The notes under the pieces are model-generated. The model did no database searches, had not been told where the DNA came from, and was given only the letters and a program-made list of their open reading frames with translations. Positions 1-4,788 of a stretch of DNA of 7,803 nt are shown here, in pieces (position 1 is the stretch's first letter; every line of letters starts with the position of its first letter). Made by a program: the position numbers and the translations under genes. The DNA comes from Clostridia bacterium. Its GTDB lineage: Bacteria > Bacillota > Clostridia > Oscillospirales > CAG-272. The stretch spans positions 1 to 7,803 of the forward strand of contig JAGBTR010000085.1 in the NCBI GenBank assembly GCA_017631215.1, given 5' to 3'.

Positions 1-1
1 C

Positions 2-1081
2 GGTTCCCAATCCAAGCTGGAGATCTCCTCCAAGCCTCCCACAGTCATCATGATGGTGGGTCTGCAGGGTGCAGGTAAGACCACCCACGCGGGCAAGCTC
101 GCGGGGATGTATAAAAAGCAGGGCAAGAGCCCGCTGCTCGTCGGCTGTGACGTTTACCGTCCCGCCGCCATCAAGCAGCTCGAGGTGCTGGGCGAGCAGC
201 TCGGCATTCCCGTCTTCCAGATGGGCGACAAGGTCAACCCCGTCAAGATCGCCGAGGCAGGTGTCAAGCACGCCGTACAAAAGGGCTACGATATGGTCTT
301 CATCGATACGGCAGGCCGTCTGCAGATCGACGAGGAGCTGATGGACGAGCTGAAAAACATCAAAAAGGCGATCGATCCCGCCGAGATCCTGCTTACCATC
401 GACTCGATGATCGGTCAGGAGTCGGTCAACGTGGCCGAGACCTTCAACGAGCTGCTCGACATCACGGGCGTCATCCTGACCAAGCTGGACGGCGACACGC
501 GCGGCGGTGCGGCGCTCTCCGTCCGTCACGTCACGGGCAAGCCCATCAAGTTCATCGGCGTGGGCGAGAAGATGGATGCCATCGAGCCCTTCCACCCCGA
601 CCGTATGGCCAGCCGTATTCTCGGTATGGGCGACGTACTGTCGCTGATCGAGAAGGCCGAGCAGGCATACGACGCCAAAAAGGCCGAGGAGCTGGAGCAA
701 AAGCTGCGCAAATCGCTCTTTACACTGGATGACTATCTCGACCAGCTCGGTCAGATCAAAAATATGGGCAACCTCGAGCAGCTGATGGGAATGATCCCCG
801 GTATGAAGCCCGGCGCGCTCAAGGACGCCAAGATCGACGAAAAGGCGCTGGCACACACCGAGGCAATGATTCGCGCAATGACCAAAAAGGAGCGCGAGCA
901 TCCCGAGATCATTCAGGCCTCGCGCAAGATCCGCATCGCCAACGGCAGCGGAACGACCGTCGAGGAGGTCAACAAGCTGCTCAAGCAGTTTGATCAGATG
1001 AAAAAGATGATCAAGCAGTTCTCGGGCGGCGGTATGGGTAAGAGATCACCCTTTGGCAAGATGAAAATTCCGTTCGGCTAA
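2..1081 (+). CDS. ffh: Signal recognition particle GTPase Ffh (5' end outside window)
   Basis: Ffh binds 4.5S/scRNA and nascent signal sequences and, with FtsY, delivers ribosomes to the membrane translocon. The reading frame is open from base 2, so 359 C-terminal residues are visible; roughly 90 residues (most of the N domain) are missing compared with the usual ~450. Seen in order (partial numbering): the P-loop GLQGAGKTT at 20-28, DVYRPAA, DTAGR at 102-106, [10 protein letters not shown] from 160, then the [22 protein letters not shown] stretch that joins the G domain to the M domain. The methionine-rich M domain runs from about 238 ([11 protein letters not shown]) to the end, finishing with a Gly/Lys/Met tail. 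An internal ATG at 50 lies inside the G domain just before the P-loop and is not the true start. It is followed after 59 bp by rpsP in the same direction, a common Firmicute arrangement. Identification is very secure. Confidence 0.97.
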   Translation, partial: GSQSKLEISSKPPTVIMMVGLQGAGKTTHAGKLAGMYKKQGKSPLLVGCDVYRPAAIKQLEVLGEQLGIPVFQMGDKVNPVKIAEAGVKHAVQKGYDMVFIDTAGRLQIDEELMDELKNIKKAIDPAEILLTIDSMIGQESVNVAETFNELLDITGVILTKLDGDTRGGAALSVRHVTGKPIKFIGVGEKMDAIEPFHPDRMASRILGMGDVLSLIEKAEQAYDAKKAEELEQKLRKSLFTLDDYLDQLGQIKNMGNLEQLMGMIPGMKPGALKDAKIDEKALAHTEAMIRAMTKKEREHPEIIQASRKIRIANGSGTTVEEVNKLLKQFDQMKKMIKQFSGGGMGKRSPFGKMKIPFG

Positions 1082-1140
1082 TACGCACGGGTTTTTATAA
1101 ATCAACATTTATCATCAAAACATTTTGGAGGAACAAAACA

Positions 1141-1383
1141 ATGGTTAAGATCAGACTGAAGAGAATGGGTATGAAGAAGGCTCCCAGCTACCGCGTTGTC
1201 GTCGCTGACGAGCGTATGCCCCGCGATGGCCGTTTCATCGAGGAGATCGGCTACTACAACCCCATGGCAAACCCCGCAGAGGTGAAGATCGACGCTGAGA
1301 AGGCTCAGAAGTGGATCAAGAACGGCGCACAGCCCTCTGACACCGTTCGCGCACTGCTCAAGAAGAGCGGCATCATTGACTGA
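1141..1383 (+). CDS. rpsP: 30S ribosomal protein S16 (bS16)
   Basis: bS16 is a structural protein of the small ribosomal subunit that helps 16S rRNA folding. The 80-residue product has the family's usual length and its hallmark N-terminus [18 protein letters not shown], then [22 protein letters not shown], both highly conserved in S16. The ATG is preceded by GGAGG at 1127-1131 with a 9-base spacer, which fixes the start. The gene sits 59 bp after ffh and 20 bp before khpA, and all three are likely cotranscribed. Codon use is strongly biased (AAG, GCT, CGT, CTG), as expected for a highly expressed gene. No separate promoter is obvious in the AT-rich gap before it, although one cannot be excluded. 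Confidence 0.98.
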   Translation: MVKIRLKRMGMKKAPSYRVVVADERMPRDGRFIEEIGYYNPMANPAEVKIDAEKAQKWIKNGAQPSDTVRALLKKSGIID

Positions 1384-1403
1384 TCCACTCGTTGGAGGTC
1401 ATT

Positions 1404-1640
1404 ATGGCAGATTTGAAGGAAACCCTGACGGGTATCGTCCAGGCCATCGTTGACCACCCTGATCAAGTCGTCGTTACCGAGGAAGTCGACAGCTCGAGCA
1501 TCGATCTGACGCTGAACGTCGCTCCCGACGATATGGGTATGGTCATCGGACGGCACGGAAGAATCGCCAAGGCGATCCGTACCGTCATCAAGGCGGCTGC
1601 CGCCGGCAGCGGCAAGAAGGTCAACGTAGAAATCCGCTGA
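1404..1640 (+). CDS. khpA: KH-domain RNA-binding protein KhpA (YlqC family)
   Basis: KhpA is a small cytoplasmic RNA-binding protein which in Firmicutes works with KhpB/Jag and affects RNA fate and cell elongation. The 78-residue product is essentially one KH domain. The nucleic-acid-binding GXXG loop is seen as G49-R50-H51-G52 within the motif MVIGRHGRIAKAIR. The start chosen is the ATG at 1404, because GGAGG at 1394-1398 sits 5 bases upstream; an in-frame TTG at 1392 lies ahead of that site and is unlikely. It follows rpsP by 20 bp, the standard rpsP-khpA pairing. Unlike the common order, rimM, trmD and rplS do not follow; a terminator ends the operon directly after khpA. Confidence 0.94.
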   Translation: MADLKETLTGIVQAIVDHPDQVVVTEEVDSSSIDLTLNVAPDDMGMVIGRHGRIAKAIRTVIKAAAAGSGKKVNVEIR

Positions 1641-1654
1641 CCTGCTACCGAATC

Positions 1655-1688
1655 AAAAAAGGAACGGATCAAACACCGTTCCTTTTTT
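1655..1688 (+). terminator. Intrinsic terminator of ffh-rpsP-khpA operon
   Basis: A 7-bp GC-containing stem GGAACGG/CCGTTCC (1661-1667 with 1676-1682) has an 8-base loop and is followed by six T (1683-1688). Six A before the stem can extend it by pairing with the T run and make it potentially bidirectional. It starts 15 bp after the khpA stop, so it closes the operon here. Confidence 0.9.
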
Positions 1689-1768
1689 CGTTCAAAAGAT
1701 TATCGCTATAAATGCGGAGCAGCGGGTAAATTGGGGGGCAGTGTGCGGAGCTTTGCTTGGTTTTTCTC

Positions 1769-1907
1769 TTTACGCTCCCACTGCGCCCTGCGGGCGCGCG
1801 CTCGCGGTTTGCTGTTGATGTTCATTCTTTGGCGCTCGCCAAAGAACGAACCAAGAAAGCGAGCAAGGGGCTTTGCCCCTTGACCCCGCGCCGCCGCGCG
1901 GCGCCCG
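1769..1907. repeat. Left copy of inverted, hairpin-rich intergenic repeat
   Basis: This ~139-bp block aligns almost end to end with the reverse complement of 2263-2396. It contains three ordered hairpins: A, GCGCCC/GGGCGC at 1783-1797; B, long arms 1820-1833 and 1838-1851 with a 4-base loop and one internal A/C mismatch; C, CAAGGGGC/GCCCCTTG at 1864-1882 with a TTT loop. A further GC-rich palindrome lies at about 1889-1905. Several differences from the other copy fall on both sides of a stem and keep pairing intact. ORFs running through the block are low-complexity Arg/Ala/Pro translations with no family resemblance and are not called. The type of element (structured RNA, REP-like element, non-autonomous mobile repeat) cannot be decided from this window. 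Confidence 0.8.
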
Positions 1908-1908
1908 C

Positions 1909-2262
1909 AAGCCGCTTCGGTGCTCCGCTTCGCTACGCAAGGCGCGGCTTGAAATTTTTGTTCAGCGAAGATTCTCCGTCTTGTTCGGCACCGCCTCCAA
2001 GACGGGTTTGGCGGGAGTTCTATGCCCGACTTTGGGCAAGCTCGCCGCCAACATAACAAAAATGGGGAAGTGCGGCTGAAACCGATTTGCCAAACGGCAG
2101 AGGGACATCAATGAACCCTTGTAGGAGGGGAATCTTTGGATTTCCCGACGCGGCTTATTGATACAGAAAAGTCCTCCGCGCAACCGCGGAAAAATGTCTT
2201 GATAGTCTCAGCGTACACCCGAATAAAACACATTTTTTCGAGGGGCGTGGAGAGATGTGAGA
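1909..2262. other. Non-coding stretch between repeat copies, rich in potential stems
   Basis: No credible gene is seen. Stems found by eye: AAGCCGC/GCGGCTT (1909-1915 with 1944-1950); CCGTCTT/AAGACGG (1976-1982 with 1999-2005); TTGGCGGGAG (2008-2017) with CTCGCCGCCAA (2041-2051, one bulge) enclosing TGCCC/GGGCA (2023-2027 with 2034-2038); and TCCGCG/CGCGGA (2175-2180 with 2185-2190). They are suggestive of a structured transcript or of a decayed composite repeat. No promoter or start site supporting an ncRNA could be identified. Confidence 0.5.
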
Positions 2263-2396
2263 CGGGCGTCGCACCACGGGAATCCAAAGGGCAGAGCCCT
2301 TTGGTGTGCTTTCTTGCTTCGTTCTTTGCCACAAGGCAAAGAATGAAGACGCACTAACCGCGAACGCGCGCCCGAAGGGCGTAGTGTGAGCGTAAA
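2263..2396. repeat. Right copy of inverted, hairpin-rich intergenic repeat
   Basis: This block is the reverse-oriented partner of 1769-1907. Hairpin C is CCAAAGGGC/GCCCTTTGG (2284-2292 with 2296-2304). Hairpin B has arms 2317-2330 and 2335-2348 around the loop ACAA. Hairpin A is CGCCC/GGGCG (2369-2373 with 2377-2381). Read as the reverse complement, the order A-B-C and the linkers (for example the GCGCG-TCGCGGTT stretch after A and the CAAGAAAGC after B) match the left copy. The repeat ends about 35 bp before the U-run of the terminator of the convergent minus-strand gene. Confidence 0.8.
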
Positions 2397-2430
2397 GGAA
2401 CGAAGTTGTAGAGCAAAAACATCCCCCAAA

Positions 2431-2477
2431 AAAACAAAAAAAGAACGCCCACCGCTCGGCATCGCCCAACGGTGAGC
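2431..2477 (-). terminator. Intrinsic terminator of the HPr/Crh-like gene
   Basis: On the - strand an 8-bp stem GCTCACCG/CGGTGGGC (one T-G pair; + positions 2470-2477 with 2447-2454) encloses a 15-base loop region with a small inner GGC/GCC pairing. It is followed by a T-rich run (+ strand A run 2431-2443). It begins 19 bp past the stop codon at 2496-2498. Confidence 0.85.
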
Positions 2478-2495
2478 ATCTTTTTTTGTTTTATA

Positions 2496-2729
2496 TTACT
2501 CCACAATAAACTTGTTGATCTTGGCAAGCAGCTCCTCAGCGCCGGCCTCACCGTGAATGGTCATATTGATGGGGTTGAGCAGATCCAGGCTGAAAATGCC
2601 CATGATCGACTTGCCGTCAACCACGTAACGGCCGGATGCCAGATCGACGTCGCCGCCGTAGGTCACCATTGCGTTGACAAAATCGCGAACGTCTGCGATG
2701 GTAGAGAGCTTGATTTTTACAGTTTTCAT
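2496..2729 (-). CDS. HPr-fold protein lacking the active-site His (Crh-like)
   Basis: The 77-residue product has the size and order of an HPr domain. The best anchor is GKSIMGIFSLDLL at residues 39-51, matching the HPr/Crh segment around regulatory Ser46 (KSIMG..SL), followed by a C-terminal Glu/Leu-rich helix. At the position where HPr has the PEP-dependent phosphohistidine (GIHARPA) this protein reads STIADVRDF, so neither His nor the Arg-Pro pair is present and it should not carry phosphate in the PTS relay. Retention of Ser41 (Ser46 equivalent) is reminiscent of Crh, which HPr kinase phosphorylates for carbon catabolite control, but a direct role here is inference. The start is the ATG at 2727-2729: GGAGG (complement of 2738-2742) lies 8 bases upstream, and the in-frame ATG 15 bases earlier overlaps that site. 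It is monocistronic, with its own promoter and terminator, divergent from the Rrf2 gene. Confidence 0.82.
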   Translation of the reverse strand: MKTVKIKLSTIADVRDFVNAMVTYGGDVDLASGRYVVDGKSIMGIFSLDLLNPINMTIHGEAGAEELLAKINKFIVE

Positions 2730-2764
2730 ATGTATTACCTCCATATATTATATTTTCCACACAT

Positions 2765-2793
2765 ATTATATCTCATCTTGAGGGGGATGTCAA
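2765..2793 (-). promoter_or_regulatory. Sigma-A promoter of the HPr/Crh-like gene
   Basis: On the - strand TTGACA (complement of 2788-2793) and TATAAT (complement of 2765-2770) are both perfect consensus hexamers with exactly 17 bases between them. The -10 box lies about 35 bp upstream of the start codon, leaving a short leader that contains the GGAGG site. Confidence 0.92.
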
Positions 2794-2820
2794 GCCCTTT
2801 TCCGTCGAAAATAAAAATTT

Positions 2821-2835
2821 ATACTAAAAAGGTAT
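2821..2835. promoter_or_regulatory. Candidate operator 1 (ATAC-N7-GTAT) between divergent promoters
   Basis: The inverted repeat ATAC (2821-2824), 7 bases, GTAT (2832-2835) extends by one pair to TATAC/GTATA. It uses the same half-sites and spacer as the element at 2882-2896. It lies between the -35 boxes of the two divergent promoters and overlaps another near-palindrome, AAAAAGGTATACTTTTTT (2826-2843). Binding by the adjacent Rrf2 regulator is inferred. Confidence 0.55.
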
Positions 2836-2854
2836 ACTTTTTTCGCAAAACCTA

Positions 2855-2883
2855 TTGACAAATGGTTTTTTATCGTTTATAAT
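2855..2883 (+). promoter_or_regulatory. Sigma-A promoter of the rrf2-rubrerythrin unit
   Basis: TTGACA (2855-2860) and TATAAT (2878-2883) are perfect consensus boxes with a 17-base spacer. The start codon of the Rrf2 gene is 36 bp after the -10 box. The last two bases of the -10 overlap the candidate operator at 2882-2896, a geometry suited to repression. Confidence 0.92.
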
Positions 2884-2896
2884 ACAAGTGTAGTAT
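2882..2896. promoter_or_regulatory. Candidate operator 2 (ATAC-N7-GTAT) at the transcription start
   Basis: ATAC (2882-2885) and GTAT (2893-2896) are separated by 7 bases, repeating the half-sites and spacing of 2821-2835, with centres 61 bp apart (close to six helical turns). It covers the end of the -10 box and the expected start of transcription, so a bound protein would block initiation. Autoregulation by the Rrf2 protein is the most economical inference. Confidence 0.55.
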
Positions 2897-2919
2897 GAAG
2901 CAAGGCAAGGAGGTGCGGT

Positions 2920-3348
2920 ATGATCGGTCTTACCCGAGAGGCAGACGACGCCCTTCGCATCGTTTGGGCACTGGGACAGATAGACGGTATTCTGGATACC
3001 GCCACGCTGTGTGAGAAGACGGCAGTGCCGCCGCGCTTTGCCCTGAAGATCCTTCGCAAGCTGACGCTGGGCGGTGTTCTCATCTCCCAACGAGGCAAGA
3101 GAGGGGGCTACCGCCTCGCGTGCACGCCGCGCGAGATCACGGTGCGTCGGGTCGTCGAGCTGATCGACGGACCCATCGCCCTGAACCGTTGCGCGGATCC
3201 CTGCTACGAATGCTCGCGTATGGGCTACGATAAAGCCGCCTGCGCGTTTCACCGCCTGTTCGCCGCCGCAAGCGAGCGATTGGCAAGCGACCTTGAGGGC
3301 GTCACGCTGGCACACATCCTGGCGGACGGCGCAGCCGAGGCGAATTGA
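2920..3348 (+). CDS. Rrf2-family transcriptional regulator (putative Fe-S sensor)
   Basis: The 142-residue protein has the Rrf2/IscR layout. The N-terminus MIGLTREADDALRIVWAL matches the family start; a winged helix-turn-helix covers roughly residues 22-67, with the wing KRGGYRL at 60-66; a dimerisation helix begins near TVRRVVELIDG at 74-84. The loop after it carries four cysteines, C91-x3-C95-x2-C98-x9-C108, where family members typically bind a [2Fe-2S] or [4Fe-4S] cluster through three cysteines. Members sense iron-sulphur status, NO, redox or cysteine; which signal applies here is not visible. The start ATG at 2920 has AAGGAGGT at 2907-2914. The rubrerythrin gene begins 50 bp downstream with no clear terminator between, so oxidative-stress control of that gene is likely (inference). 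Twin palindromes in the promoter region suggest autoregulation. Confidence 0.9.
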   Translation: MIGLTREADDALRIVWALGQIDGILDTATLCEKTAVPPRFALKILRKLTLGGVLISQRGKRGGYRLACTPREITVRRVVELIDGPIALNRCADPCYECSRMGYDKAACAFHRLFAAASERLASDLEGVTLAHILADGAAEAN

Positions 3349-3398
3349 TCAGTTTTCCCTAAAAAAACATATATATTAAATTTTGGAGGTATTACACA

Positions 3399-3944
3399 AT
3401 GAAGAAGTTCAGATGCACCGTTTGCGGTTATATCCACGAGGGCGACAGCGCTCCCGACAAGTGCCCCCAGTGCAAGGTCCCTGCAGAGAAGTTTGAGGAA
3501 GTGAAGGAAGGCAAGCTCGATTGGGCTGCAGAGCACGTCGTCGGCGTTGCTAAGGGCGCTCCCGAGGCGATCATCGAGGGTCTGAAGGCTAACTTTATGG
3601 GCGAGTGCACCGAGGTTGGTATGTATCTGGCAATGGCTCGCGTGGCTCACCGCGAGGGCTACCCCGAGATCGGTCTGTACTGGGAGAAGGCTGCCTTTGA
3701 GGAGGCCGAGCACGCTGCAAAGTTTGCAGAGCTGCTGGGTGAGGTCGTGACCGACTCGACCAAGAAGAACCTCGAGATGCGCGTTGAGGCCGAGAACGGC
3801 GCAACCGCAGGCAAGTTCGAGCTGGCAAAGATGGCCAAGGAGCTGAACCTCGACGCTATCCACGACACTGTCCACGAGATGGCTCGCGACGAGGCTCGTC
3901 ACGGCAAGGCATTCCAGGGTCTGCTGGAGAGATACTTCGGCTGA
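3399..3944 (+). CDS. rbr: Reverse rubrerythrin (N-terminal rubredoxin, C-terminal diiron domain)
   Basis: Rubrerythrins are cytoplasmic non-haem diiron proteins that reduce hydrogen peroxide (and in clostridial reverse forms oxygen too) with electrons passed through a rubredoxin site. Here the domain order is reversed relative to classical rubrerythrin. A rubredoxin-type Fe(Cys)4 site comes first, C6-x2-C9 and C22-x2-C25 (CTVCGY and CPQC). A four-helix ferritin-like domain follows from about residue 45, with iron ligands expected in GECTEVGMY (E69/E72), FEEAEH (E102-x2-H105) and MARDEARH near the C-terminus. At 181 residues it matches the size of known clostridial reverse rubrerythrins. GGAGG at 3385-3389 sits 9 bases before the ATG. 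Codon bias is strong, implying high expression. A weak additional promoter (TTGATC at 3345-3350, TATATA at 3370-3375) is possible but its spacer is 19. Its 3' end is duplicated at 4203-4229. Confidence 0.94.
   Translation: MKKFRCTVCGYIHEGDSAPDKCPQCKVPAEKFEEVKEGKLDWAAEHVVGVAKGAPEAIIEGLKANFMGECTEVGMYLAMARVAHREGYPEIGLYWEKAAFEEAEHAAKFAELLGEVVTDSTKKNLEMRVEAENGATAGKFELAKMAKELNLDAIHDTVHEMARDEARHGKAFQGLLERYFG
3918..3944 (+). repeat. Direct repeat copy 1: 3' end of the rubrerythrin gene
   Basis: The last 27 bases of the rubrerythrin gene (encoding G-LLERYFG and TGA) match 4203-4229 at 22 of 27 positions, with an uninterrupted 16-base identical core (3927-3942). The two copies are offset by 285 bp and bracket the zinc-ribbon ORF. 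Confidence 0.85.
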
Positions 3945-4171
3945 TGAGCGCGATTCCGCCCCGATGTCCAAAATGTGGAAAGCACACGGCGTGGAGAGAG
4001 GAAGTAAATCCTTTTACCACAGGCGTCCCCACATCGTTTGGCAGAGTTCGGTTTGGCTTGTCTGTGAAGGGATTATTTCGCAGATCAACGGAACGAGCGT
4101 TGGGACTTCGCAATGTTTACTATCGATGCAGGCGTTGTGGTTTCCGAAAAAAGTATCAATTGCCCAATTAG
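3944..4171 (+). CDS. Small zinc-ribbon protein of unknown function
   Basis: I do not recognise a named family. The 75-residue product has two CxxC knuckles at its ends, C8-P-K-C11-G and C62-R-R-C65-G, which would join to form one zinc ribbon. Between them is a 50-residue basic segment (Arg/Lys rich: FGRVRFGL, GLFRRSTERALGLRN), and a basic tail RKKY follows, so nucleic-acid binding is plausible but unproven. The start ATG shares its A with the rubrerythrin TGA (TGATG), a typical layout for translational coupling; no independent ribosome binding site fits, although GGAGAG in the rubrerythrin 3' end (3926-3931) could help. Codon use is unlike its neighbours (AGA, GGA, TTA, CGA, AAT are frequent), suggesting separate origin. 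The ORF lies between two copies of the rubrerythrin 3' end. Expression of the ORF itself is the main uncertainty. Confidence 0.6.
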   Translation: MSAIPPRCPKCGKHTAWREEVNPFTTGVPTSFGRVRFGLSVKGLFRRSTERALGLRNVYYRCRRCGFRKKYQLPN

Positions 4172-4202
4172 GCGTTAGGCGTACCACAGTCGTGCGTCCG
4201 CA

Positions 4203-4229
4203 GACCTGCTTGAGAGATACTTCGGCTAA
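4203..4229 (+). repeat. Direct repeat copy 2: orphan rubrerythrin C-terminal codons
   Basis: In the corresponding frame this segment reads D-LLERYFG followed by TAA, that is, the C-terminus of a rubrerythrin with no gene body in front of it. Differences from copy 1 include a synonymous Leu codon (CTT for CTG) and a different stop (TAA for TGA), so it looks like the end of a diverged allele or paralogue and not a recent exact duplication. A strong terminator follows 50 bp later, which could have been the original rubrerythrin terminator. Confidence 0.8.
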
Positions 4230-4278
4230 TCAAACACATAACGGCGTTTGGCGACGCGAGCCGCCCACCGAATCCTAC

Positions 4279-4312
4279 ATACGGGCGGATGTTAGCATCC
4301 GTCCGTATTTTT
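4279..4312 (+). terminator. Strong intrinsic terminator after the rubrerythrin/zinc-ribbon unit
   Basis: A 13-bp stem (4279-4291 with 4296-4308, one G-T wobble) has the loop TTAG and a TTTTT run at 4308-4312. It ends only 22 bp before the ATG of the next gene, so it may also act as a leader structure for that gene if transcription starts upstream. Confidence 0.93.
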
Positions 4313-4334
4313 ATCAAGAAAAGGAGGAATTGAT

Positions 4335-4628
4335 ATGAAAAGAAGATCGATACTGATCATCGCCTTGGCTTTGGTCTTGGTGCTGTCGGCTTGTGCCGTC
4401 GGATGCGCCGACCGAGGAGATATATCACGCAGGCAAGCCATCCAATTGGCGCTTGATGAGGCAGGGCTTGAGCGAAGCGAGGTGCGCGACCTTGAGGCGG
4501 AGCTTGACCGCGAGCGCGAGGGGCTCTACTGGGAGGTCGATTTCGAAACGCCACAGCATGAATTTTCCTATGATATTCATGTTGACAGCGGAGAGATCCG
4601 CCGTGTCGAGCGTGAACGAAAGGGCTAA
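4335..4628 (+). CDS. Small PepSY-like lipoprotein
   Basis: The 97-residue product begins with a basic tip (MKRRS), a hydrophobic stretch (residues 6-17) and a lipobox LSAC with Cys20 as the likely lipidation site; a second Cys (AVGC24) is close by. It should be exported and anchored to the outer face of the membrane. The mature part resembles one PepSY repeat: a helix ISRRQAIQLALDEAGL (30-45), then strands around LYWEVDFETPQHEFSYDIHVDSGEI, the familiar pattern of a Y/W-E-V-x-F strand, Y-x-Y-x-I strand and D-x-x-T/S-G-E-I/V turn. PepSY domains are often linked to protease inhibition or cell-envelope signalling; the target here is unknown. AAGGAGG (4320-4326) precedes the ATG by 8 bases. No clear promoter lies between the preceding terminator and the start, so it depends on read-through or on a promoter upstream of that hairpin. 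Confidence 0.82.
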   Translation: MKRRSILIIALALVLVLSACAVGCADRGDISRRQAIQLALDEAGLERSEVRDLEAELDREREGLYWEVDFETPQHEFSYDIHVDSGEIRRVERERKG

Positions 4629-4682
4629 ACGAAGCGGCGAACGGCCCGTGTGTCGGTCGCTGTCATAAGAGAGATGCAAACA

Positions 4683-4714
4683 GAGGAGCGACCGCAAGAT
4701 CGCTCCTCCTTTTT
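4683..4714 (+). terminator. Intrinsic terminator of the lipoprotein gene
   Basis: A 9-bp perfect stem GAGGAGCGA/TCGCTCCTC (4683-4691 with 4700-4708) has an 8-base loop and is followed by TTTTT (4710-4714). The stem shares the GGAGCGA/TCGCTCC core with the terminator after the glycoside hydrolase gene. Confidence 0.92.
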
Positions 4715-4744
4715 GCCATCAGCAAGCCCGTAGACAACGTTATG

Positions 4745-4756
4745 CCCCCCCCCCCC
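4745..4756 (+). repeat. Poly-C tract (C12)
   Basis: Twelve consecutive C lie in the intergenic region, 32 bp upstream of the -35 box of the glycoside hydrolase promoter. Such runs are prone to slippage; the exact length may vary between cells or be a sequencing error. Confidence 0.9.
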
Positions 4757-4788
4757 GCGAAAAAATTCTGCGTTTTCACGTGATTGCC

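Noticed and set aside
1706..2059. Overlapping ORFs of 68-117 codons on both strands across the left repeat
   Set aside because: They run through palindromic repeat sequence, so both strands stay open; the products are Arg/Ala/Pro-rich, lack family motifs and have no proper start signals.
2155..2469. ORFs of 73-104 codons on both strands across the right repeat
   Set aside because: Same reason: reading frames are by-products of hairpin repeats and overlap the terminator of the neighbouring gene.
2824..3315. 163-codon ORF on the - strand opposite the Rrf2 gene
   Set aside because: It overlaps the promoter and coding sequence of a clear Rrf2 gene and shows no family features of its own.
3345..3375. 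Possible separate promoter for rubrerythrin (TTGATC, 19 bases, TATATA)
   Set aside because: Spacer too long and the -35 box overlaps the Rrf2 stop codon; cotranscription from the consensus promoter at 2855-2883 is better supported.
4165..4184. Sequence resembling an integron attC core (GTTAGGC type) after the zinc-ribbon ORF
   Set aside because: A single 7-base match to a degenerate core; no convincing paired core with the spacing and stem of an attC site was found and no integrase is present.
3964..4338. 124-codon ORF in another frame over the zinc-ribbon region
   Set aside because: It runs through the duplicated rubrerythrin tail in the wrong frame and through the terminator hairpin; the zinc-ribbon frame has ordered CxxC motifs and a coupled start.
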